Shown here: positions 1 to 5,567 of the stretch, one piece after another
How positions within the stretch are numbered: the stretch's first letter is position 1
Layout of the letters: the number at the start of each line of letters is the position of its first letter
Source: Streptosporangiaceae bacterium
Lineage (GTDB): Bacteria > Actinomycetota > Actinomycetes > Streptosporangiales > Streptosporangiaceae
DNA: 11,578 bases
NCBI GenBank assembly: GCA_030040475.1
Contig: JASHTQ010000421.1
Location: 1-11,578 of the forward strand
Direction: 5' to 3'
Position numbers and translations under genes: made by a program
Notes under the pieces: model-generated
The model's input: only the letters and a program-made list of their open reading frames with translations
What the model was told of the DNA's origin: nothing
Databases searched by the model: none

Positions 1-1
1 C

Positions 2-490
2 TCCGTCGCCGCCACCTTGCATGGCGCCGCGGACCACCAGTTCGAAGAGGCCGGGCAGGCCTTCGAAGCGAGGGAACTGACGATGCGCGCCAGTGGCCAT
101 GCCCGGCTGCGCGACGCGCTGGGCGAGGCCGCGTTCGATGCCGCCTACGCCCGCGGCCGCACCCTCAGCCAAGCCGAGGCCATCGACTTGGCCATGAGCA
201 CCGCCGCGGGTGCGGTACAGCCAGCTCCGGGCCAGCCAGACCCGGGCCAGCCAGACCCGGGGCCTGCGCCGGCGGCGGCTGGCCCGCTGTCGGCCCGGGA
301 GCGGGAGATCATGGCGCTGCTGGCCGGCGGGGCGAGCAACGCCAAGATCGCGGAGACGCTCTACGTCACCCCGAACACGGTGCGCACCCATCTGGACCGG
401 ATCAGGGACAAGACCGGCGCCCGCAACCGCGCCGAACTGACCCGCTACGCCCTGCAGGCGGGCATCGAACCGGTCGTCCCCTCGGCGTGA
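2..490 (+). CDS. LuxR-family transcriptional regulator, C-terminal part (5' end outside window)
   Basis: The reading frame is open from the first full codon in the window, so the gene begins upstream. A TTG at position 17 is in frame but is unlikely to be the true start. The visible part begins with an Ala/Glu-rich segment ending in LGEAAFDAAYARGRTLS, which resembles the end of the TPR/ATPase region of large LuxR regulators (LAL/MalT type). A Pro/Gly linker with a duplicated PGQPD motif follows. From about nt 287 to 463 comes a LuxR (GerE) helix-turn-helix: LSAREREIMALLAGGASN, then AETLYVTPNTVRTHLDRI. The TVRTHL recognition helix is typical. The protein would bind DNA and activate transcription; target and effector are not visible. 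The stop is TGA at 488-490, directly followed by a palindrome. The LuxR domain call is firm; the LAL-type call is an inference because the ATPase motifs lie outside the window. Confidence 0.88.
   Translation, partial: SVAATLHGAADHQFEEAGQAFEARELTMRASGHARLRDALGEAAFDAAYARGRTLSQAEAIDLAMSTAAGAVQPAPGQPDPGQPDPGPAPAAAGPLSAREREIMALLAGGASNAKIAETLYVTPNTVRTHLDRIRDKTGARNRAELTRYALQAGIEPVVPSA
227..256 (+). repeat. Two exact 15-bp tandem copies in the LuxR linker
   Basis: The unit CCGGGCCAGCCAGAC occurs at 227-241 and again at 242-256, followed by the start of a third copy (CCGGG). It encodes PGQPD twice in the proline-rich hinge between the upstream domain and the helix-turn-helix. It is in frame and changes only linker length, so it is probably a slippage-type duplication. 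Confidence 0.85.
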
Positions 491-510
491 TGTGGGCCGG
501 CCGGCCCACA
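491..510. terminator. 20-bp perfect palindrome right after the LuxR stop codon; probable hairpin terminator
   Basis: The first 10 bases, TGTGGGCCGG, are followed immediately by their exact reverse complement. In RNA this can fold into an 8-bp stem with a GGCC loop. It starts at the base after the TGA stop. The only T run is TTTT at 525-528, so it is not a classical intrinsic terminator, though actinobacterial terminators often lack a U-tract. It could also be a protein-binding site for the next promoter at about 568. Confidence 0.55.
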
Positions 511-567
511 CCCGGCGCGCGCGTGTTTTGGGCCGCCCGGCCCCTTTTGGCCGCTGCGGGCCGGACC

Positions 568-581
568 TAATGTTCGGTTTA
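568..581 (+). promoter_or_regulatory. Candidate -10 box and leaderless start of the zinc-ribbon membrane protein gene
   Basis: TAATGT at 568-573 fits the actinobacterial TAnnnT -10 consensus. It lies 7 nt before the ATG at 581, and no Shine-Dalgarno sequence is visible between them. That spacing would put transcription start at or next to the A of the ATG, giving a leaderless mRNA. No convincing -35 is seen; TTTGGC at 546-551 is only a weak candidate. Confidence 0.4.
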
Positions 582-1012
582 TGAAAATCACATTTACCAA
601 GGCACCGACCTTCACCAAGGCAATTATCGGCTCGGCGGTATTCACGATCGCTTTCCTGGCGACGGGCTCCAACCTCCCGCCGTGCAGCGACACCACCGCG
701 GTTATCGAATCGAGCAGCGGCGAGTGCATAGTGCGGCAGAGTTTCGCGCACACCGCCTCCGGCTGGCTGGCGCTGATCTGCCTGATCGCCGCCGTGCTGC
801 TGCTCGTCCTGAAGCATAAGGACTCCATCCTGGGTGCCCGGGCGTCGGTGCAGCCGCCCGCGCAGGGGCCGTCGGCGCAGGCACCAGGGCAGCCACAGCC
901 GCCGGCGCCGGGGCGCGCCTCGAACTTCTGCGCCAAGTGCGGTACCCGGATCATCCCGGGCGACCGGTTCTGCCAGGGCTGCGGAATCCCGGCCGGGTCC
1001 TTGCAATCCTGA
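581..1012 (+). CDS. Small two-helix membrane protein with C-terminal zinc ribbon
   Basis: The gene encodes 143 residues. Hydrophobic segments lie at about residues 14-28 and 61-77. The loop between them carries two cysteines (C35, C49) that could form a disulfide if exposed outside. A Pro/Ala/Gln-rich linker (about 85-112) leads to a zinc-ribbon-like module with FCAKCG and FCQGCG knuckles (C117, C120, C131, C134). With both ends in the cytoplasm, the zinc ribbon would face inside. The ATG start is chosen for its hydrophobic N-terminus and the -10-like box 7 nt upstream. Codons near the start are less GC-rich than in neighbouring genes. A lipoprotein gene follows after 79 nt on the same strand and may be co-transcribed. 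I do not recognise a named family. Zinc-ribbon membrane proteins of this layout are common, mostly uncharacterised, and the cellular role is unknown. Confidence 0.8.
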   Translation: MKITFTKAPTFTKAIIGSAVFTIAFLATGSNLPPCSDTTAVIESSSGECIVRQSFAHTASGWLALICLIAAVLLLVLKHKDSILGARASVQPPAQGPSAQAPGQPQPPAPGRASNFCAKCGTRIIPGDRFCQGCGIPAGSLQS

Positions 1013-1051
1013 CCGCACAATCGCACCCAGCAATTGCCGAAAGAAACAAAG

Positions 1052-1076
1052 CCGGCCCGGACCTGACCGGCCCGGA
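1052..1076 (+). repeat. Direct repeat of a GC-rich 10-mer upstream of the lipoprotein gene
   Basis: CCGGCCCGGA occurs at 1052-1061 and 1067-1076, a 15-bp period, ending a few bases before the Shine-Dalgarno of the lipoprotein gene. It could be a regulator site on one face of the helix or chance in GC-rich DNA. No promoter motif is clear in this 79-nt gap. Confidence 0.4.
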
Positions 1077-1078
1077 TT

Positions 1079-1087
1079 AGGGGAAAG
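1079..1087 (+). promoter_or_regulatory. Ribosome binding site of the lipoprotein gene
   Basis: AGGGGAAAG ends 4 nt before the ATG at 1092. It fixes this ATG as the start; the frame stays open further upstream, but that part is the out-of-frame shadow of the preceding gene. Confidence 0.7.
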
Positions 1088-1091
1088 AATC

Positions 1092-1493
1092 ATGACATTC
1101 ATTAAGCAGAGCTGGAAGCGGCTCCTGCTGGCCGGGTCGCTGGCCGCCGTGACCGCGGTTACCGTCACGGCCTGCGGCGGCGCGAGCGCGGCAACCTCGG
1201 CCCAGGGGTCCCCGGGCCACTGGACCCAGACCGAGATCAACGAGTTCACGGCCGCGGCCGACTCCGGCGGCAGCAGCGAGGACTCGTGCATCATCGGCTA
1301 CTTCGAGCGGGACATGTCGTTCACGAACGCGATGGCCGTCGGTTCGGTGGAATCGGCATCGGGCGGCAACTCGTCCGCCTCCCAGGTCAGGACCGCCCTG
1401 ATCAGCAAGTACGGCACCGCCCAGGGCGACGCCATCGACGCCCAGTTCGCGCAGGTCCTCAGCGACTCGGTCAACAACTGCAATGTGTCGTAG
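1092..1493 (+). CDS. Putative lipoprotein of unknown function
   Basis: The gene encodes 133 residues. A basic N-terminus (K5, K9, R10) and a hydrophobic stretch lead to a lipobox V-T-A-C with the lipidated cysteine at residue 28, followed by a flexible Gly/Ala/Ser segment. The mature part begins near GHWTQTEINEF and holds two cysteines, C66 in SCIIGYFERDMSF and C130 four residues from the end, which may form a disulfide outside the cell. Between them lies a Ser/Gly-rich stretch and a helix-like C-terminal half. The expected location is the outer face of the cytoplasmic membrane, after processing by Lgt and LspA. The ATG is supported by a good ribosome binding site. It follows the zinc-ribbon membrane protein by 79 nt and is closed by a strong hairpin. 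I do not recognise a family; no enzymatic motif is visible. Confidence 0.82.
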   Translation: MTFIKQSWKRLLLAGSLAAVTAVTVTACGGASAATSAQGSPGHWTQTEINEFTAAADSGGSSEDSCIIGYFERDMSFTNAMAVGSVESASGGNSSASQVRTALISKYGTAQGDAIDAQFAQVLSDSVNNCNVS

Positions 1494-1508
1494 GCAGGAC
1501 AGACGGCT

Positions 1509-1537
1509 ACGGGACCGGTGACTCTCACCGGTCCCGT
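1509..1537 (+). terminator. Strong hairpin terminator after the lipoprotein gene
   Basis: A perfect 13-bp stem (1509-1521 with 1525-1537) encloses a 3-nt CTC loop, starting 15 nt after the stop codon. The downstream sequence has only scattered T residues, as is common in high-GC actinobacteria. It probably ends the transcript carrying the two small envelope genes. Confidence 0.8.
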
Positions 1538-1652
1538 CCATGTCGTTGTCGCGCCATCCCTGAGCATTCGGGCCGCTGCCGTTGTGGGCCGGTGAGTTTG
1601 GTGATGGGGTTGGGGTGGTTCGGTCGCAAACGGGGACGACGGGGTCCGCAGG

Positions 1653-2228
1653 GTGCTGACGGCCGAATACGATTCCCGGGGCCTCATCCTGCCGCCTCAG
1701 CTCTTCGATGTCCTGGTCAAGAAGATCGCTGCCGGGACCTACACTCCCGGCGAGCCGCTGGTCGCGGTACACCGCTCCGGGCTGCTCCGGGTGCCGCTCC
1801 TCCGCACGGCCCTCCGGGATATGTTCGAGCCGGCGATAGCGGAGTCCGGCGAGGACGCGTACGAGGTGCCACCCCCGGCCCGGCTGATTCCCGACCCGGA
1901 CCTGCGCGAGCGCATGCCAGACCTGTTTAAGCCGCAGCCCATGCCCAAGCCCCCGCGCGAGTGGTCCGACGTGCCGTCGGTGGGGGACCTCGACCAGGTC
2001 TTCGTGTGGCTTGAAGACGGCGGTGGCACGATCGTGGTCGGCCACGCACCGGGTCGCATCGGCATCTTGAATGCCGGCGATGCCGAGGCATACCTGCCGC
2101 TGGTACGGGCCGCGCAGGCACAGGACCAGGTGGTGGCCGCGCTGGCCGACGTCGGCAAGCAGGCAGCCGGCTTGTCGTCCGCGACCGTCCGCGTCATCTC
2201 GGATCGTTCCGACTCCGGCGGCGCCTAG
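1653..2228 (+). CDS. Hypothetical cytoplasmic protein
   Basis: The gene encodes 191 residues from a GTG at 1653, the only start codon between the in-frame TGA at 1602 and the conserved-looking body. I do not recognise the family. The sequence opens with LTAEYDSRGLILPPQLFDVL and continues as a mixed helix/strand N-terminal half. A proline-rich hinge follows (about residues 71-110, with repeated P-K-P and P-P-R), then a compact C-terminal half with strands such as QVFVWLE and GTIVVGH and a predicted helix containing AAQAQDQVVAALADVG. There is no signal peptide, membrane helix, cysteine cluster or known catalytic motif. The ribosome binding site is poor: AGG abuts the GTG. GC-rich third positions support real coding. 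The gene lies alone between a terminator and the leaderless promoter of the MoxR gene. A possible upstream start in another frame is noted in the findings. Confidence 0.7.
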   Translation: MLTAEYDSRGLILPPQLFDVLVKKIAAGTYTPGEPLVAVHRSGLLRVPLLRTALRDMFEPAIAESGEDAYEVPPPARLIPDPDLRERMPDLFKPQPMPKPPREWSDVPSVGDLDQVFVWLEDGGGTIVVGHAPGRIGILNAGDAEAYLPLVRAAQAQDQVVAALADVGKQAAGLSSATVRVISDRSDSGGA

Positions 2229-2279
2229 CGCTCCTTCGGAGTCCTCGCAGGCCAGAGACTTAGGGCAAACCGGGTGAGA

Positions 2280-2294
2280 TAGACTCACTCGTTG
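2280..2294 (+). promoter_or_regulatory. Candidate -10 box and leaderless start of the MoxR/VWA operon
   Basis: TAGACT at 2280-2285 matches TAnnnT and lies 8 nt before the GTG at 2294, with no Shine-Dalgarno in between. This is the spacing expected for a leaderless transcript beginning at the GTG. The region also holds GTGAG (2274-2278), CTCAC (2284-2288) and GTGAG (2294-2298), short inverted elements overlapping the -10 and the start codon. No clear -35 is seen. Confidence 0.45.
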
Positions 2295-3202
2295 TGAGCA
2301 GCGCGTTGACGAATGATCTCGGTGAGCAGTTCCCGGATGTCGGCGCGCTGGCGGCCGCCCTGGAGACGGTCGGGTACCTGGCGGGCGATCAGCTCGCGGC
2401 GGCGCTGTTCCTCGCCGTCCGGATGGGCCAGCCGATCCTGCTCGAGGGCGAGCCCGGGGTGGGCAAGACCGAGGCCGCCAAGGCGCTGGCCGCGGCGCTC
2501 GACACGCCGCTGGTACGGCTGCAGTGCTATGAGGGCATCGCGGCGGCCGAGGCGCTGTATGAGTGGAATTACCCCCGCCAGCTCCTTGCCATCAGGCTGG
2601 CCGAGGCGGCCGGGGAGCACATCCGCGACAAGGACCTGTTCACCGACGAGTACCTGCTGTCCAGGCCGCTGCTGACCGCGCTGCTGCACCCGGGACCGCG
2701 GCCGGCCGTGCTGCTCATCGACGAGGTGGACCGGGCCGACGACGAGTTCGAGGCGTTCCTGTTCGAGCTGCTTGCCGAGGCGGCGGTCACCATACCCGAG
2801 CTCGGCACCAGGAAGGCGGACCTGCCCCCGGTCACCGTGCTGACCTCGAACCGGACCAGGGACCTGCACGACGCGCTCAAGCGGCGCTGCCTGTACCACT
2901 GGATCGCCTACCCGGACGCGGTGCGCGTCGCCGAGATCATCAGGCGGCGGGTGCCGGCCGCCGGGGATCACCTGGCCGGGCAGATCGCGGCCGCGGTGAA
3001 CCGGCTGCGCGCCCTCGACCTCACCAAGCCGCCCGGCATCTCCGAGGCGATCAGCTGGGCCGCCGCGCTGAGCGTCTTCGGCGCCGACGGGCTTTCCGGT
3101 CAGATGGCCAGCCAGACCATGAGCACGGTGCTGAAGTACCCGGAGGACGAGGAGACCGTGCGCCGGGCCGGGCTGGCGGCGGTGGTCGGCACCGTTGACT
3201 GA
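2294..3202 (+). CDS. MoxR-family AAA+ ATPase (CoxD-like)
   Basis: The gene encodes 302 residues. A helical N-terminal part precedes Walker A, GEPGVGKT (residues 52-59, K58). Walker B is VLLIDEVD (D143, E144), sensor 1 is N186 in LTSNRTRDL, and R197/R198 in ALKRRC are candidate arginine-finger residues. The C-terminal lid contains KPPGISEAISWA, a sensor-2-type region typical of MoxR proteins next to VWA partners. Length and order match the MoxR class of AAA+ ATPases, which hydrolyse ATP to remodel partners and often mature metalloenzymes or complexes together with a VWA protein (CoxD/CoxE for CO dehydrogenase is the closest pattern). Location is cytoplasmic. The GTG start fits a -10-like box 8 nt upstream. 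The stop overlaps the next gene by 8 nt, which suggests translational coupling. No target enzyme is encoded nearby, so its client is unknown. Confidence 0.93.
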   Translation: MSSALTNDLGEQFPDVGALAAALETVGYLAGDQLAAALFLAVRMGQPILLEGEPGVGKTEAAKALAAALDTPLVRLQCYEGIAAAEALYEWNYPRQLLAIRLAEAAGEHIRDKDLFTDEYLLSRPLLTALLHPGPRPAVLLIDEVDRADDEFEAFLFELLAEAAVTIPELGTRKADLPPVTVLTSNRTRDLHDALKRRCLYHWIAYPDAVRVAEIIRRRVPAAGDHLAGQIAAAVNRLRALDLTKPPGISEAISWAAALSVFGADGLSGQMASQTMSTVLKYPEDEETVRRAGLAAVVGTVD

Positions 3203-4418
3203 CCGCCGCGACCCGTACGGCTCCGTGGTCGACGTCGCCGCGCTGGCCGCGGGGCTGGGGACGGCGCTGCACGCCGCCGGGCTGCCGGTGGGGCCCGACC
3301 GGTGCGAGCGGCTGGCCCGCGCGGTCACGGTGATGGCCGCGAGCTCGGTGGCCGAGCTGCACGCCTGCGCCCTCGCCACGCTGGTGTCCGACCCCAGCCA
3401 GGTGAACACGTTCGAGCAGGTGTTCGCGGCGTTGTTCGGGGTGGCGCCGCCGCCGTTGCGCGGCATGCCGACGGCGCCGCCGCGGGCCGACCTCAGGGGC
3501 GACCAGGACGGCGGCCCGCCGCCCGCCCGCAGCCAGCAAGGCCTCGACGGCTGGCAGTCCGGCATGCAGATCGCGGATACCGGGTCCGCGCCCCCCGACG
3601 GCGATGAGCCCGAACAGGGAGCCCCGGGCGTGCACCGGGTGGCGTCGGCGGCCGAGCAGCTGCGCGGGCGTGACTTCACCGAGCTGTCCCAAGCCGAGCT
3701 CCGGCAGCTGGTGGCGCTCATGCGCGAGATGGCGCTGTCGGTGCCGCCGCGCCGGACCCGCAGGTACCGGCGGGCCAGGGACGGCAAGCGGCCGGACCTG
3801 CGCGGCACCCTGCGGCAGGCGCGGCGCAGCGGCGGCGAGACGATCAGGCTCGCCCGCCGGGCGCCCCGGCTGCGGCCGCGCCGGCTGGTCGTGCTCTGCG
3901 ACATCTCGGGCTCCATGGAGCCCTACGCCCGCGCCCTGCTGATGCTGTTGTACTGCATCAACGGCGGGCAGCTGCGCGGCGGGCAGAGCAGGCCAGAGGT
4001 GTTCAGCTTCGCCACCAGGCTGACCAGGCTGACGCCGGCGCTGGCCGCGGCGAGCCCGGACACCATGCTGGCCAAGGCGGGCGAGGCGGCGCCCGACTGG
4101 TCCGGCGGAACCCGCATCGGCGCCGCGCTGAAGGAGTTCAACGACCGGTACGGCTGCCGCGGCATGGCCAGGGGAGCGGTGGTGCTGATCATCTCCGACG
4201 GCTGGGAGACCGGCGATCCCGCGCTGCTCGGCGCGCAGATGGCCAGGCTGTCCCGGGTCGCGCACCGGATCGTCTGGGCGAACCCGCGCACCCAGTCCCC
4301 GCGGTACAGCCCGGAGGTGGGCGGCATGGCCGCCGCCTGGCCGTACTGCGACGCCGTGGTCAGCGCGCACAGCATCGACGCGCTCGACGACCTGCTGGCC
4401 GCCCTGCGCTCCCGCTGA
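3195..4418 (+). CDS. VWA-domain (MIDAS) protein, CoxE-like partner of the MoxR ATPase
   Basis: The gene encodes 407 residues from TTG 3195, overlapping the ATPase gene by 8 nt; GTG 3225 is a possible later start. The N-terminal helical part (about residues 8-80, with LHAAGLPVGPDR and a later LVSDPSQVNTFEQVFAALF) resembles the CoxE/VWA family. A poorly conserved acidic/proline linker follows (about 85-160), then a basic helical segment with PPRRTRRYRRARDGKRPDLR. The VWA domain begins near residue 230. Its metal-ion site is complete: DISGSM (D236, S238, S240), T306 in DWSGGTRIG and D335 in ISDGWETGDP, followed by AHRIVWANP. These proteins bind Mg2+ and work with a MoxR ATPase as adaptor to the client complex in the cytoplasm. 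The pair is firmly recognised; the specific substrate is not. The transcript ends at the hairpin at 4439-4475. Confidence 0.92.
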   Translation: MTDRRDPYGSVVDVAALAAGLGTALHAAGLPVGPDRCERLARAVTVMAASSVAELHACALATLVSDPSQVNTFEQVFAALFGVAPPPLRGMPTAPPRADLRGDQDGGPPPARSQQGLDGWQSGMQIADTGSAPPDGDEPEQGAPGVHRVASAAEQLRGRDFTELSQAELRQLVALMREMALSVPPRRTRRYRRARDGKRPDLRGTLRQARRSGGETIRLARRAPRLRPRRLVVLCDISGSMEPYARALLMLLYCINGGQLRGGQSRPEVFSFATRLTRLTPALAAASPDTMLAKAGEAAPDWSGGTRIGAALKEFNDRYGCRGMARGAVVLIISDGWETGDPALLGAQMARLSRVAHRIVWANPRTQSPRYSPEVGGMAAAWPYCDAVVSAHSIDALDDLLAALRSR

Positions 4419-4432
4419 GGCAGCCGGCCTAG

Positions 4433-4475
4433 ATAAAAGGCCGCTGGTGCGCAAAGCGGGTGCGCGCCAGCGGCC
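4433..4475. terminator. Shared hairpin between converging operons
   Basis: A 9-bp perfect stem GGCCGCTGG (4439-4447) with CCAGCGGCC (4467-4475) extends inward by five pairs, one of them G-U, around a 9-nt loop. On the minus strand the stem is followed by CCTTTTATC, a short U-tract, so it looks like an intrinsic terminator for the oxidoreductase operon. On the plus strand it sits 20 nt after the VWA stop and probably stops that transcript too. Confidence 0.78.
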
Positions 4476-4493
4476 CAGCTCAGATGACCTTGC

Positions 4494-5567
4494 TCAGGTG
4501 ACAGTGACTTCGATCGTGTGGTAGCCGGTCGCGCCGTTGGGCGGCGGCCCGTGCACGACCGAGGTCTGGGTATAGCCGGTCTTGTCCGTGGCACGCACCT
4601 TGATCGTGTGCTGCCCAGCAGTAGCGTCCCAGACGTAGTACCACTGGCGCCAGGTATCGATATTGTCCTGCGCGGCGAGTTTCGCCGGATACCAGGTGCC
4701 GTCGATGTACACCTCGACGGCCTCGATGCCGCGGTGCTGCGCCCAGGCCACGCCCGCGATCGTGACCGTGCCCGCGGGCAGGCTCCGGCCGTTTTTCGGC
4801 ACGTCGATGCGGGATTCGGTCTTGATCGGCGCCTGCTCGGACCAGCCGCGCTTGGTCCAGTAGGCGTCGAACGCGGCGAACGTGGTGAGCTCCATGTCGA
4901 CCACCCACTTGCACGCCGAGACGTAGCCGTAGAGCCCCGGCACCACCACCCGCACCGGATAGCCGTGCTCGGGCGGCAGCGCCTGCCCGTTCATGCCGAT
5001 GGCCAGCAGCGATTCCCTGCCGTCAAGCACCGGGTCGGTGGCCACGCCGATGGTCATGCCGTTCACGTCGCGCATCACGATCTGGTCGGCGCCTGACTGG
5101 ATGCCCGCCTTGCGCAGCAGCGGGGCCAGCAGCGTGCCCTGCCAGCGGGCGTTGCCGATATAGCCCCCGCCGACGCTCTCCGAGACGCAGGTCAGCGTGA
5201 TGTCGTGCTCGGTCAGCGGCTGCTTGATCAGGTCCTCGAAGTTGATCGTCAGCGGGTTGTCCACCATGCCGTGGATCCGGAGTTGCCAGGCCGACGGGGC
5301 GATCCGCGGCACGTTGAACGCCGTGTCGACCCGGTAGAACGTCGCGTCCGGCGTGAAGAACGGGGAGATGCCGGGGATGTTCAGCGAGACGTCCGGCGGC
5401 AGCGGCTTCGGCTTCACGGTGGGCGCGACGAGCTTCATCGGGTTTCCCGGCTTCGCGCCGACCCGCTTGGCGATAAAGAAGTCGCCGCCGGCCTCGGCCG
5501 CGATCGCGGTCGCGGCGACGACGCCGCTGGCGGTCAGGAACTTGCGCCGGTTGATCGTGGCCCTCAT
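4494..5567 (-). CDS. Tat-exported molybdopterin-dependent oxidoreductase, sulfite-oxidase family (catalytic subunit)
   Basis: The gene encodes 357 residues. The N-terminus MRATINRRKFLTASG plus a hydrophobic Ala-rich stretch is a twin-arginine signal (R7, R8), so the folded cofactor-bearing protein should be exported. The Moco domain follows with TLTCVSESVGGGYIGNARW; C127 is the expected Mo-ligating cysteine. Later come PPEHGYPVRVVVPGLYGY, a SACKWV segment, DAYWTKRGWSEQAPIKTESR, and a C-terminal Ig-like dimerisation domain (about 255-357) with GVAWAQHRGIEAVEVYIDG and DATAGQHTIKVRATD. This matches the oxidoreductase/Mo-co-dimer architecture of the SUOX family. The substrate is unknown, as is usual for actinobacterial members. 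No heme or Cys-rich electron-transfer domain is seen. The ATG overlaps the upstream anchor gene stop by 4 nt (ATGA), indicating coupling. In many actinobacteria this domain is fused to membrane helices; here those helices are on the upstream gene. Confidence 0.92.
   Translation of the reverse strand: MRATINRRKFLTASGVVAATAIAAEAGGDFFIAKRVGAKPGNPMKLVAPTVKPKPLPPDVSLNIPGISPFFTPDATFYRVDTAFNVPRIAPSAWQLRIHGMVDNPLTINFEDLIKQPLTEHDITLTCVSESVGGGYIGNARWQGTLLAPLLRKAGIQSGADQIVMRDVNGMTIGVATDPVLDGRESLLAIGMNGQALPPEHGYPVRVVVPGLYGYVSACKWVVDMELTTFAAFDAYWTKRGWSEQAPIKTESRIDVPKNGRSLPAGTVTIAGVAWAQHRGIEAVEVYIDGTWYPAKLAAQDNIDTWRQWYYVWDATAGQHTIKVRATDKTGYTQTSVVHGPPPNGATGYHTIEVTVT

Noticed and set aside
1606..1650. G-quadruplex-like G runs upstream of the unknown gene
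   Set aside because: Four GGGG runs exist, but one loop is about 16 nt, and such runs are expected by chance in DNA of this composition.
1077..2288. A 403-codon open frame on the minus strand
   Set aside because: It spans three unrelated regions including the strong terminator at 1509-1537, and lies opposite the lipoprotein and the 1653-2228 gene, which have signals and coherent motifs. It is a high-GC shadow frame.
2285..4454. Long minus-strand open frames opposite the MoxR and VWA genes
   Set aside because: The plus-strand proteins have complete Walker and MIDAS motifs. The minus frames are Arg/Gly/Pro-rich low-complexity translations typical of antisense high-GC DNA.
3920..4594. Possible gene bridging the two convergent operons on the minus strand
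   Set aside because: It would run through the bidirectional hairpin at 4439-4475 and has no recognisable protein features.
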